From: Bradyrhizobium liaoningense
GTDB lineage: Bacteria > Pseudomonadota > Alphaproteobacteria > Rhizobiales > Xanthobacteraceae
Length of the DNA: 64,000 nucleotides
Direction of reading: 5' to 3'
Assembly (NCBI RefSeq): GCF_018130785.1
Contig: NZ_JAFCJT010000016.1
Location: forward strand, 96,494-160,493
Part shown: positions 39,324-48,150 of the stretch, one piece after another
Position numbering within the stretch: the stretch's first letter is position 1
Layout of the letters: every line of letters starts with the position of its first letter
Program-made: the position numbers and the translations under genes
The notes under the pieces: model-generated
What the model saw: only the letters and a program-made list of their open reading frames with translations
The model's database searches: none
Told to the model about the DNA's origin: nothing

Positions 39324-41345
39324 TTATTGCTTGCCGGCGCGGGTGATCGCCCGCCGGGCGGCTTCGGCAACGCTTTGCGGCGTGATGCCGAATTCGCGGT
39401 AGAGCACGGGCGCCGGCGCCGAGGCGCCGAAGCCACGCATGCCGACGAACTCGCCGTCAGTGCCGATCCAGCGATGCCAATCGCCGGCTACTGCGGCCTC
39501 GATGCCGACGCGCGGGGCGGTGCCGAGCACACAGGCGCGGTAGTCCTCCGGCTGTTCCTCGAACAGGGCGAAGCACGGCGCGGAGACCACGGCGGCGCGG
39601 ATATGTTCCGTCGCGAGCAGGCGAGCGGCTTCCAACGCGATCGAGACTTCGGAGCCCGTCGCCATCAACGTGACGTCGCGACCGCCGTCCGGCGAGACGA
39701 TAAGGTAGGCGCCGCGCGCCACGCGATTTCGGCCGCGGACATCGCTGCGGAATGTCGGCAACGCCTGGCGCGACAGGCACAGCACGGAGGGACGATCTTC
39801 CGCCTCGAGTGCACAGTCCCAGGCTTCCAGCGTCTCGACCGCGTCGGCCGGGCGGAACACCAGAAGATTCGGGATGACGCGCAGCGCCGCGAGATGCTCG
39901 ACGGGCTGATGCGTGGGACCGTCCTCGCCAAGACCGATGGAGTCGTGGGTCATCACATGGATGACGCGCAGCCGCATCAAGGCTGCAAGACGGATCGCCG
40001 GCCGGCTGTAGTCGGAGAAGGCGAGAAAAGTGCCGCCATAGGGGATGAATCCGCCATGCAACGCCAGGCCATTCATCGCGGCCGCCATGCCGTGCTCGCG
40101 GATGCCGTAATGGATGTAATCGCCGGCGAACGCGTCGCGCGTGACCGGAGTTTGGCCCTTGGCATGCGTCAGATTCGAATGCGTCAAGTCCGCCGAGCCG
40201 CCGATCAGTGCGGGAATCGCTCCCGCGATTCCGTCGAGCACCTGTTGCGAGGCTTGCCGCGTCGCCAGCTTCGGGCGCTCGCCGGCGAAGCGCTCGCGCA
40301 ATTTCGCCGAGGCCTGGGCATAGGCCCCCGGCAGGGCAACGGCCTTGCCCTCGATGAACAGGTCGCGCTGCTCAGGCGTCGCACATTCATAGCGGTCGAG
40401 CCAGGCGAGACGCTCGACCTGCCCACGCTGGCCGATCATCCGCCATGCCTTAAGGATCGGGATCGGCACGACGAAGGGCTGATAGTCCCAGCCGAGCGTC
40501 CGTCGCGCCGCCGCGGTCTGCTCGGTCCCGAGCGGCGCACCATGCGCCTTTTCGGTGCCCTGGCGATCCGGTGCGCCATAACCGATGATGGTGCGGCATG
40601 CGATCAGCGAGGGCTTTGTGCTCTCGCGCTCTTCGGCAATCGCCTGCGCAACTGCTTCGGGGTCGTGGCCGTCGACACTGCGGACCGACCAGCCGGACGC
40701 CGCAAAGCGCGCGAGCTGATCATCGGAAGTGGCCAGCGACGTCGGCCCGTCGATGGAGATGCCGTTGTCGTCGAACAGCACGATCAGCCGGCCGAGCTGG
40801 AGATGACCGGCGAGCGAGATCGCCTCCTGGCTGATGCCTTCCATCAGGCAGCCGTCCCCGGCGATCACATAGGTGAAGTGATCGACCAGGCCGTCGCCGT
40901 GCCGTGCATTGGCCATGCGCTCGGCGAGCGCCATGCCGACCGCGGTCGCGATCCCCTGCCCCAGCGGGCCGGTCGTGGTCTCGACACCGGGCGTGTGGCC
41001 GTATTCCGGATGGCCCGGCGTCTTCGAACCCCACTGCCGGAACGCCTTGATGTCGTCCAGGCTGACATCGCCGCCGGTGAGATGCAGCAGCGCATAGAGC
41101 AGCATCGAGCCGTGCCCGGCCGAGAGCACGAAGCGGTCGCGATCCGGCCAGTTGGGATGTGCGGAGTCGAACTTGAGGAACCGCGAGAACAGCACGGTTG
41201 CGACGTCGGCCATGCCCATGGGCAGGCCGGGATGGCCGGACTGCGAGGTCTCGATGGCGTCAACCGCGAGGAAACGGACTGCGTTGGCGAGATCGTTGTG
41301 TGTCACTGCCGTGATGTCGGCTTCAGCGTGGACGGAGATGTTCAT
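39324..41345 (-). CDS. cbbT: Transketolase
   Basis: A 673-residue thiamine-diphosphate enzyme that transfers two-carbon units in the regenerative part of the Calvin cycle. N-terminal motifs: SGHPGLPMGMAD, FVLSAGHGSMLLYALLHL, GPLGQGIATAVGMA, and the ThDP/Mg motif GDGCLMEG with DDNGISIDG. The pyrimidine domain shows REHGMAAAMNGLALHGG, and HDSIGLGEDGPTHQPVEH carries substrate-binding His residues. It is 16 bp from cbbP. A long antisense frame over it is a codon-bias shadow. Confidence 0.97.
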   Translation of the reverse strand: MNISVHAEADITAVTHNDLANAVRFLAVDAIETSQSGHPGLPMGMADVATVLFSRFLKFDSAHPNWPDRDRFVLSAGHGSMLLYALLHLTGGDVSLDDIKAFRQWGSKTPGHPEYGHTPGVETTTGPLGQGIATAVGMALAERMANARHGDGLVDHFTYVIAGDGCLMEGISQEAISLAGHLQLGRLIVLFDDNGISIDGPTSLATSDDQLARFAASGWSVRSVDGHDPEAVAQAIAEERESTKPSLIACRTIIGYGAPDRQGTEKAHGAPLGTEQTAAARRTLGWDYQPFVVPIPILKAWRMIGQRGQVERLAWLDRYECATPEQRDLFIEGKAVALPGAYAQASAKLRERFAGERPKLATRQASQQVLDGIAGAIPALIGGSADLTHSNLTHAKGQTPVTRDAFAGDYIHYGIREHGMAAAMNGLALHGGFIPYGGTFLAFSDYSRPAIRLAALMRLRVIHVMTHDSIGLGEDGPTHQPVEHLAALRVIPNLLVFRPADAVETLEAWDCALEAEDRPSVLCLSRQALPTFRSDVRGRNRVARGAYLIVSPDGGRDVTLMATGSEVSIALEAARLLATEHIRAAVVSAPCFALFEEQPEDYRACVLGTAPRVGIEAAVAGDWHRWIGTDGEFVGMRGFGASAPAPVLYREFGITPQSVAEAARRAITRAGKQ

Positions 41346-41361
41346 CGGATTCTCTCCCTGT

Positions 41362-42237
41362 TCACTTCAGATTTCGCTTGCGCTCGATCAGCTGCATGAT
41401 CAGCGGCGTCAGGATCAGCTGCATCGCCAGATCGAGCTTCGCGCCGGGACACACGATGGAGTTCGCGCGGGACATCCAGCTGTGGGGAAGCATCGACAGC
41501 AGATAGGGAAAGTCGATGCCGCGCGGGTTCTTGAAGCGGATCACGACCATCGATTCGTCCGGCGTCGGGATCCAGCGCGCGATGAACGGATTGGAGGTGT
41601 CCACCGTCGGCACGCGCTGGAAGTTGATGTCGGTCTCGGTGAATTGCGGGCAGATGTAGTGGATGTAGTCGGGCATCCGCCGCAGGATGGTGTCGGTGAC
41701 GGCCTCGGTCGAATAGCCGCGGGCGCTGCGGTCGCGGTGCAGCTTCTGGATCCATTCGAGATTGATCACGGGCACGACGCCGATCTTGAGATCGGCGTAG
41801 CGCGCGACATTGACCTTGTCGGTGACGACGGCGCCGTGCAGGCCCTCGTAGAACAACAGGTCCGAGTTTTCCGGCAGCCGCTCCCATTCGGTGAAGGTGC
41901 CGGGAGCCGCACCGTGCAGTGCGGACTCCTCGGCGTCGTGGACATAGTGCCGCGTCGTCGCTGTGCCGGTCTCGCCATAGTCTCGGAAGGCACGCTCCAG
42001 TTCCTCGAACAGGTTGGTCTCGGGGCTGAAATGGCTGAAATGCTTGTTGCCGCGCTCGGCTTCCTTCGCCATCTGCGTGCGCATCTCGGCGCGGTCATAG
42101 CGATGGAAGGCGTCGCCTTCGATGTAGACGGCGTTGACCTTCTCGCGGAAGAAGATCTGCTCGAACGTCTTCTTGACCGAGGTGGTGCCGGCGCCGGAGG
42201 AGCCGGTGATGGAGATGATCGGATGCTTCCTGGACAT
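41362..42237 (-). CDS. cbbP: Phosphoribulokinase
   Basis: A 291-residue bacterial-type phosphoribulokinase that makes ribulose 1,5-bisphosphate from ribulose 5-phosphate and ATP. The P-loop is ITGSSGAGTTSVKK; YIEGDAFHRYDRAEM carries the catalytic Asp region and LLFYEGLHGAVV is the Walker B. It is the octameric proteobacterial class, allosterically activated by NADH in relatives. It is 12 bp from cbbF. Confidence 0.96.
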   Translation of the reverse strand: MSRKHPIISITGSSGAGTTSVKKTFEQIFFREKVNAVYIEGDAFHRYDRAEMRTQMAKEAERGNKHFSHFSPETNLFEELERAFRDYGETGTATTRHYVHDAEESALHGAAPGTFTEWERLPENSDLLFYEGLHGAVVTDKVNVARYADLKIGVVPVINLEWIQKLHRDRSARGYSTEAVTDTILRRMPDYIHYICPQFTETDINFQRVPTVDTSNPFIARWIPTPDESMVVIRFKNPRGIDFPYLLSMLPHSWMSRANSIVCPGAKLDLAMQLILTPLIMQLIERKRNLK

Positions 42238-42249
42238 GGGTCGCCTCGC

Positions 42250-43287
42250 TCACAGCCGGAAGAAGCCGCGCCGCGCGAACAGCGGTGCGGAGATGCTGGC
42301 AACCAGCAGCGGATCGCAATGCAGTTCCTCGACGCGCCGCACCTCGTTGCTCGATCCCATGATCAGCGGCACACGCTGGTGCAGGCTCTGCGCCGATAGC
42401 TCGAGGATGCGCTCGCGCCCGGTCGTGGCGGAGCCGCCGGCCTGTTCGATGATCATGGCCATCGGGTGCGCCTCATAGGTGAGGCGCAGGCGGCCGTCGC
42501 CATAGCCGGGGCGCGCGTCCGAGGGATAGAGGAACACGCCGCCGCGGGTGAGGATGCGGTAGGCCTCCGCGACCAGCGACCCGATCCAGCGCATGTTGAA
42601 ATTGTGGTTGGCGGGCCCTTCGACGCCGGCAAGACATTCGTCGACGAAGGCGCGGACCGGCGCATCCCAGTGGCGGCGGTTCGACGCATTGATCGCAAAT
42701 TCTTCGCACGTCTCGGATATCTGCACGGCGCTGCGCGCGAGGCGGAAGCAGCCCGCCTTGCGGTCAAGCGTGAAGATGTCGACGCCGTCGCCGAGCGTGA
42801 GCACCAGTGAGGTCTGCGGCCCGTACGTGACGAACCCCGCAGCGAGCTGCGCCGAGCCGCGCTGATGGAAGGCGAGAGCCAGGTCATCCGGGGCAGGCAG
42901 GATCGAGAAGATCGTGCCGACGGTCATGTTGATGTCGATGTTGGAGGAGCCGTCGAGCGGATCGATCGCGACGCAGATTTTTGCCTCGCGGTCGCCGATT
43001 TGCGGCTCGCGCATCTCCTCCGACGCGAGCGCCGCGATCGGCAGTCTGCTGAGACAGCGGCGCAGGATCGCATCCGCCTGGACGTCGAGGTCGCGCTGGA
43101 GATCGCCGTCGCTGTTGCGGCCCGTGGTCAGGCCCGATGCGTCCGCGAAATCGCCGGTGGCGATGAGGTCGGCGATCTCGATCGCCGCCGCCGCGATGGC
43201 ATCGACTGCGGCGGCCACGGCCAGCGCATGGGGGGCGGTCTCGGAGTACCGCTGAAGGTGGTCGTCCAGCCTGAGTTGCCCGGTCAT
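42250..43287 (-). CDS. cbbF: Class I fructose-1,6-bisphosphatase
   Basis: A 345-residue FBPase (in the Calvin cycle also acting on sedoheptulose bisphosphate in many bacteria). The metal-binding signature AIDPLDGSSNIDIN and the substrate region RWIGSLVAEAYRILTRGGVF are intact. First gene of the cbb operon. The start at 43287 follows AAGGGGATGG; an upstream in-frame ATG at 43317 lacks support. The operon promoter and CbbR site lie in the 120 bp before it. Confidence 0.95.
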   Translation of the reverse strand: MTGQLRLDDHLQRYSETAPHALAVAAAVDAIAAAAIEIADLIATGDFADASGLTTGRNSDGDLQRDLDVQADAILRRCLSRLPIAALASEEMREPQIGDREAKICVAIDPLDGSSNIDINMTVGTIFSILPAPDDLALAFHQRGSAQLAAGFVTYGPQTSLVLTLGDGVDIFTLDRKAGCFRLARSAVQISETCEEFAINASNRRHWDAPVRAFVDECLAGVEGPANHNFNMRWIGSLVAEAYRILTRGGVFLYPSDARPGYGDGRLRLTYEAHPMAMIIEQAGGSATTGRERILELSAQSLHQRVPLIMGSSNEVRRVEELHCDPLLVASISAPLFARRGFFRL

Positions 43288-43382
43288 CTGCGTCCATCCC
43301 CTTTGCTGGCGCCGCATCCAGTTCCCTCCCCGCGGGAGGTCGGTGCGGTCAGTCCCAACACGATGAGATTGACAGGGCCGGC

Positions 43383-43407
43383 TTAATAAGGAAAATTTCT
43401 ATTCATA
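43383..43407. promoter_or_regulatory. Putative CbbR-binding region in the cbbR/cbbF intergenic space
   Basis: AT-rich stretch TTAATAAGGAAAATTTCTAT just before cbbR, standing out in GC-rich DNA, with T-N11-A spaced half sites as LysR-type regulators use. Position between the divergent genes is where CbbR boxes lie in known cbb operons. It reaches the cbbR start codon, suggesting autoregulation. Confidence 0.5.
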
Positions 43408-44385
43408 ATGAGCGTCAAAGAATTTTCTTATAATGGCCCCGGCCATGCAGCGGCCCAGCTCCGGCATCTGACGATCCGGCAGCTCCGCTCGCTTGCGGCG
43501 CTCTCGGCGAAGGGCAGCGTCACCGCGGCCTCGGGCCAGCTCGGCCTGACCCAGCCAGCCGTCACCCAGCAGCTCCGGCAGCTGCAGGACCTCGCCGGCC
43601 TGCCGCTGGTGCAGCGGACCGGCGACGGCATGCTGCTGACGGAGGCAGGCAAGGAGGTGCTGGCGCTCGCCGAGCGCGTCGAGGCCGCGATCACGGACTG
43701 CCAGGGCGCGCTCGATCTGCTCGCCGGACGGACCGGCGGCACGGTGCATCTCGGCGCGGTCTCGACCGCGAAATATTTCGTGCCGCATGCGATCGCGGCG
43801 TTCTCGAAGCGGCATCCGAAGATCGAGATCAAGCTCACCATCGGCAATCGCGAGGACATCCGCGAGGCCATGCACGGCTACGATCTCGATTTCGCCGTGA
43901 TGGGTCGGCCACCGGCCGACGTGAGCGTCGACGTGCGTCAGCTCGGGCGCAATCCGCACATCATCGTCGCGCGCAAGGGACACTGGCTGGAGAAGGATTC
44001 CGGCCTCAACCTGACCGACCTCGTGCACGAGACCTTCCTCACCCGCGAGCCGGGATCAGGCACGCGCACGCTGATGGAAGGCATGTTCCAGAGATCGGAT
44101 CTCGAGCCGATCATCGGCATGGAGATGAGCAGCAACGAGACCATCAAGCAGGCTGTCATTGCCGGGCTCGGCATCGCCTTCATCTCGGCCCACACGGTGG
44201 CGCATGAGCTCGCCGAAGGCCGCCTCATCGTGCTCGACGTCGCGGGTCTGCCGATCGTCCGGCAATGGTACGTGATCCGCCGCAGCGACAAGGTGCTGCT
44301 GCCACCTGCGCAGGCGATGTTCGATTTCCTGGGCTCCGAGGGCTCGAACTATTTGCCCGACGTGCCCGAGTTCGGCGGGCAATAG
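43408..44385 (+). CDS. cbbR: LysR-type regulator CbbR of the Calvin-cycle operon
   Basis: A 325-residue LysR regulator. N-terminal HTH: LTIRQLRSLAALSAKGSVTA, then LTQPAVTQQLRQLQDLAGLP. The effector domain has HLGAVSTAKYFVPHAIAAF and a FLTREPGSGTRTLME segment typical of CbbR, which senses RuBP, NADPH or ATP depending on species. Divergent position to cbbF confirms the assignment. The N terminus (SVKEFSYNGPGHAAAQ) is a little longer than in some CbbRs. Confidence 0.95.
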   Translation: MSVKEFSYNGPGHAAAQLRHLTIRQLRSLAALSAKGSVTAASGQLGLTQPAVTQQLRQLQDLAGLPLVQRTGDGMLLTEAGKEVLALAERVEAAITDCQGALDLLAGRTGGTVHLGAVSTAKYFVPHAIAAFSKRHPKIEIKLTIGNREDIREAMHGYDLDFAVMGRPPADVSVDVRQLGRNPHIIVARKGHWLEKDSGLNLTDLVHETFLTREPGSGTRTLMEGMFQRSDLEPIIGMEMSSNETIKQAVIAGLGIAFISAHTVAHELAEGRLIVLDVAGLPIVRQWYVIRRSDKVLLPPAQAMFDFLGSEGSNYLPDVPEFGGQ

Positions 44386-44391
44386 CCCGCC
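44374..44391. terminator. Hairpin at the cbbR stop codon
   Basis: GGCGGGC / GCCCGCC with an AATA loop spans the cbbR stop. No T-run follows, so terminator function is weak. Confidence 0.35.
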
Positions 44392-44396
44392 GATAC

Positions 44397-44489
44397 TCAC
44401 CCCATCAGCTTCATCGCAACCGTTGCCGCCAGAATGACGATGATCTGGAGCAGGCGCTCCGTCGTGAAGATGCGGTTGAAGGTGGTCAT
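44397..44489 (-). CDS. Possible 30-residue membrane peptide
   Basis: The ATG at 44487-44489 opens MTTFNRIFTTERLLQIIVIL followed by AATVAMKLMG: a positively charged amphipathic start and one hydrophobic helix. It converges on cbbR with a 12-bp gap. A GGGGCAAG sequence lies upstream. It is too short to be sure; conservation would decide. Confidence 0.4.
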   Translation of the reverse strand: MTTFNRIFTTERLLQIIVILAATVAMKLMG

Positions 44490-44769
44490 CGCTTGCCCCG
44501 GCCGACGTAGGAGATCTCGATCGGTCGGTTGCTAGCACACGCGGGCACGGAGATAACTCCGTAGTCGCCACGGATCCTGCCGGCGCGCCGAAACATGTGA
44601 TCGCCTGGAACCCGACAAGTTTCGAACGATTCAAATCATCCAGCGCGGAATGGCCGCGGGGTCGCCGTGTTCATGCACACAGTGACTTCGCGTGCACGGA
44701 TGCGCCTTGCCCCGCATCCGGCCGCGCAATGGGGAATCCGGGCGAGTTTTGCAGAGTGAGGGGGGCGCG
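44490..44769. other. Gene-free stretch before the siderophore receptor
   Basis: No gene or clear operator seen. A Fur/Irr box might be expected for an iron-regulated receptor, but I cannot identify one with confidence; the AT-richer part at about 44595-44640 is the best candidate region. Confidence 0.4.
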
Positions 44770-47160
44770 ATGAGCCACATCGCCGCCGCGGGAGAGCTTT
44801 TGTCTGCCGCAAGCTACATGTCCAAGCGCAATTTTTCGGGTATCAGAGGCGTGTTGACCGCGCTGATGACGTCAGCTGCGTTCTTCGCCAGTCCGCAGGC
44901 CTTTGCGCAATCCTCGCCCGCACAGGGCGTGACGATTCCATCCGTCACCGTGACCGCGCCGGAAGCACAGCGCCGTACCAATCCCTCTTCGGCCGCACGT
45001 CGGTCAAGCGGCACGCGGACCCGCCGGACGCAGACCGCAAGGCGGCCGGAGACGACCGCCGCGCCACAGCCCTTCGCACCATCGCAGGACGCGCGCACCG
45101 GGACGGTCGGCTATTTCGCCAACAGCACCTCCGTCGCCACCAAGTCCAACACGCCCATCGTCGACATCCCGCAATCCCTGTCCGTCATTACCCAACAGCA
45201 GATCCGCGACCAGAACTACCAGGGCCTGACCGATGTCACCCGCTACGTTCCGAGCGTTACCGTCCACCAAGGCGAAGGCAATCGCGACGAGCTCGTCATC
45301 CGCGGCGTCGATTCCAGCGCGAACTTCTTCGTCAACGGCTTCCGCGATGACGTGCAGTATTTCCGCGACCTGTACAACGCGCAGAGCATCGAGGTGCTGA
45401 AGGGCCCGAGTGCGCTGACCTTCGGCCGCGGCGCCGGCGGTGGCGTGCTCAACCGCACCCTCAAGGAGGCCGACGGCAACCGCATCTACCAGGCCACCGC
45501 GCAGACGGGATCATGGGGCGACCGCCGCGTCACGCTCGACGCGGGACAAGCGATCAACGAGAACGTCGCGGCGCGGCTGAACGTGTTCTACGAGGGCAGC
45601 GATGCCTTCCGCGACTTCAATCATCTCGAGCGCTACGGCATCAACCCGACCGTCACGCTGAAGCCTGATGATTTCACCAAGATCAAGCTGTCTTACGAAT
45701 ATTACCACGACGGCCGCACCGCAGATCGCGGCAATCCCTCTCAGAGCCTTCCCGGCGGCGTCACGCGCTTCAATCCGACGACGCCGTTTGCGCCGAACGG
45801 CAATCTCCAGACGTTCTTCGGCAGCCCCAGCCTCAATACCGCGCAAGCGACGGTGCAGACCGGCATGGCGATCATCGAGCACGATTTCCAGAACGGACTA
45901 TCGGTGCGCAACGGCACGTTCGCGGCCGACTACCAGAAGTTCTATCAGAACGTCTATCCGACCGGCGGGCCGCTCGCCGGCGCCGTCAATGCGGCCGACA
46001 CCGCGGTCAATCTCGGCGCCTATCAGCACACGACCAACCGCGACAATTTCTTCAACCAGACCGACTTCACCTACAAGGGCTGGACCGGCCCGATCGCGCA
46101 CACGGTGGGCTTCGGCACCGAGTTCGGCCGCCAGACCGGCGTCGACATCCGCAACACCGGCGTCTTCCCGAACGGCACCAACACCATCGTGCAGAACCCT
46201 TTCGCGCCGACCTATTTCGGGCCGGTCAACTTCGTTCACCACTTCACCGGTACCAACCCCGACGGCGTCACGACGCCGGATTCGAACAGCAAATATGCGC
46301 TGAACGTCGAGTCCGGCTATCTGCGCGACACGATCGAGGTCTCGCGCGCGCTCCAGCTGATCGCCGGCGCGCGGTTCGACCGGTTCGAGATGTCGGCGCT
46401 GGACATGAACACCAACCTCAACCGCAACCGCACCGACAATTTGGTATCGCCGCAGGCGGCGGTGCTCTTCAAGCCGATGGAGACGATGTCGGTCTACACG
46501 GCCTACAGCATCTCCTATTTGCCCGCCTCCGGCGACCAGTTCTCCTCGCTCAACGACGGCACGCTGATCCTGCAACCGCAGAAGTTCGAGAACACGGAGG
46601 TCGGGATGAAGTGGAACATCAACCCGAAGCTGTTGTTCTCGACGGCGATCTACAACCTCAACCGTACCAACCAGCCGATCGCGGATGGCAACAATCCCGG
46701 CTTCTTCCTGCCCTCCGGCAGCACGCTGACGCGCGGCTTCGAGGCGAGCCTCGTCGGCTACGTCACCGAGCAATGGCAGTCCGTGCTCGGCTACGCCTAT
46801 ACCGATGCGAAGATCACCAGCGCGACGTCGGCGACCGTGGTGCCGGGCAATCGCGTGCAGCTCGTGCCGTACAATCAGTTCGCCTGGTGGAACAAGTATC
46901 AGTTCACGCCGATGTGGGCGGCCGCGCTCGGCATCATCTATTTTGGCGATTCCTTCGCATCGTCGGATGACACGGTAAGACTGCCGAGCTTCGTGCGCTT
47001 CGATGCCGGCGTCTATGCCACGATCGACGCCAACTGGCGCGCGCAGCTGACGGTCGAGAACATCTTCAACCGCGGCTATTGGGCGTCCGCCGACGGCAAC
47101 AACAACATCTCGCCCGGTCAGGGCCGCACGGTGAGGGTCCAGGCAAGCTACAGATTCTGA
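44770..47160 (+). CDS. TonB-dependent siderophore receptor
   Basis: A 796-residue outer-membrane receptor. A long signal region (to about residue 50, cleavage near AFAQSS) is followed by a TonB-box-like SVTVTAPEA, a Ser/Thr/Arg-rich linker, and the plug domain (DIPQSLSVITQQQIRDQN, RGVDSSANFFVNGFRDDVQY, VLKGPSALTFGRGAGGG). The 22-strand barrel ends in VRVQASYRF with the terminal Phe needed for assembly. It belongs to the ferric-siderophore (FhuE/FoxA-like) subgroup; the ligand is unknown. The start follows GAGGGGGG; an in-frame ATG at 44818 would give a more usual signal length. Confidence 0.92.
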   Translation: MSHIAAAGELLSAASYMSKRNFSGIRGVLTALMTSAAFFASPQAFAQSSPAQGVTIPSVTVTAPEAQRRTNPSSAARRSSGTRTRRTQTARRPETTAAPQPFAPSQDARTGTVGYFANSTSVATKSNTPIVDIPQSLSVITQQQIRDQNYQGLTDVTRYVPSVTVHQGEGNRDELVIRGVDSSANFFVNGFRDDVQYFRDLYNAQSIEVLKGPSALTFGRGAGGGVLNRTLKEADGNRIYQATAQTGSWGDRRVTLDAGQAINENVAARLNVFYEGSDAFRDFNHLERYGINPTVTLKPDDFTKIKLSYEYYHDGRTADRGNPSQSLPGGVTRFNPTTPFAPNGNLQTFFGSPSLNTAQATVQTGMAIIEHDFQNGLSVRNGTFAADYQKFYQNVYPTGGPLAGAVNAADTAVNLGAYQHTTNRDNFFNQTDFTYKGWTGPIAHTVGFGTEFGRQTGVDIRNTGVFPNGTNTIVQNPFAPTYFGPVNFVHHFTGTNPDGVTTPDSNSKYALNVESGYLRDTIEVSRALQLIAGARFDRFEMSALDMNTNLNRNRTDNLVSPQAAVLFKPMETMSVYTAYSISYLPASGDQFSSLNDGTLILQPQKFENTEVGMKWNINPKLLFSTAIYNLNRTNQPIADGNNPGFFLPSGSTLTRGFEASLVGYVTEQWQSVLGYAYTDAKITSATSATVVPGNRVQLVPYNQFAWWNKYQFTPMWAAALGIIYFGDSFASSDDTVRLPSFVRFDAGVYATIDANWRAQLTVENIFNRGYWASADGNNNISPGQGRTVRVQASYRF

Positions 47161-47245
47161 CTGGCCTCTGCGCGAACGTCTGCGATTTCCTTCGCATGTC
47201 GTTCGCGCGGTTCGTCGTCGGTCTCGGTACCGCGATGGTTAACGA

Positions 47246-47455
47246 TCAGGCCGCGAGCGGGGCGGCGTAGTCCGCGCGCGCGGCGAAATAGGTTTCCAGC
47301 TCCGACAGCGCCCGCGCTTCCCATTCGCTTGCCTGCTCCAGCAGCGACCAGCGCTGGCCCGGGCGGAATGCAGCGGTCTGGCGATAGAGCGATGCGATGC
47401 CGCGATAGCGGCGCACGTTCTCAAAGATGGCGTGACCGTTTACTTGGCCGTTCAT
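47246..47455 (-). CDS. Small helical protein, paralogue of the gene at 34071
   Basis: A 69-residue protein: MNGQVNGHAIFENVRRYRGI, then WSLLEQASEWEARALSELET and a YFAARADYAAPLAA tail. It shares the ENVRRYRxxASLxRQxAAxRP core with the protein at 34071. The start at 47455 follows GAGGGAG. Function unknown. Confidence 0.72.
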   Translation of the reverse strand: MNGQVNGHAIFENVRRYRGIASLYRQTAAFRPGQRWSLLEQASEWEARALSELETYFAARADYAAPLAA

Positions 47456-47591
47456 GTCCAAAACTCCCTCGTCATTCCCGGCAGAAATTGCGGCCAAATC
47501 TTTTTCGAAAAGTTAGCGGCGCGCACCAAGCTCGCGGATGGTTGCCGGACTGTTGCGCGGGCGCAACGCGCCCCTTCCGCGCGAGGCGCGT

Positions 47592-48011
47592 TTATTGCGA
47601 ATTCGTTGCCGTGCTCTCGCCCGAAGGCTTCAGCCCGCCGCGACTGATCATTGCCATCGTCTCGCGGCAGAGATCGGCAAGGCCGATCAAGAGCACTGCG
47701 AGAAGGCAGAACAGGTTGATGGAATCCGCACCCGCGCTCGATAACGGCATGAACTGGAAGAACGGCGGGATGAACGCCCACCACACCAGCGGAATCGTGA
47801 GCAGCGCGGCAAACACCGCCGCCGGCGCGCCTGCGATCATCCCGAGCACGAACAGGCTGGGCAGGAACGCCGCGAAATAGAGCTTTGCGCCGAGCGCGAC
47901 GCAGGCGCCCTGAAGCGCGGCCGACACGGCGACGACGAAAAATCCGAGCAGAAACGCCTGCCACGACCATGGCCGTACTCGCGGTACGCCAACCAGTCCC
48001 GCACGCCTCAT
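47592..48011 (-). CDS. DUF4118-like membrane protein without a kinase
   Basis: A 139-residue protein with four hydrophobic segments (about residues 18-38, 44-62, 66-86 and 100-116). LYFAAFLPSLFVLGMIAGAP and VWWAFIPPFFQFMPL resemble the four-helix DUF4118 module that precedes the catalytic part of KdpD-like and many HWE histidine kinases. Here only that module and a short tail are encoded, so it may be a shortened sensor or an independent membrane protein. Confidence 0.65.
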   Translation of the reverse strand: MRRAGLVGVPRVRPWSWQAFLLGFFVVAVSAALQGACVALGAKLYFAAFLPSLFVLGMIAGAPAAVFAALLTIPLVWWAFIPPFFQFMPLSSAGADSINLFCLLAVLLIGLADLCRETMAMISRGGLKPSGESTATNSQ

Positions 48012-48150
48012 CAGCCTCCCCCTGCCGCCCGTTAACCGGGCTCGATTGCGACCAAAGTACTACAGCCGCAGGGAAACCGCGAGACGGAAATCGCACGGTG
48101 CGAGGCTTTGGATGCAGGGCTTGGTAAACGCCCTGCGCACGATCGTACCG

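Noticed and set aside
39327..41399. A 690-codon frame opposite transketolase
   Set aside because: Codon-bias shadow; the minus-strand transketolase motifs are complete.
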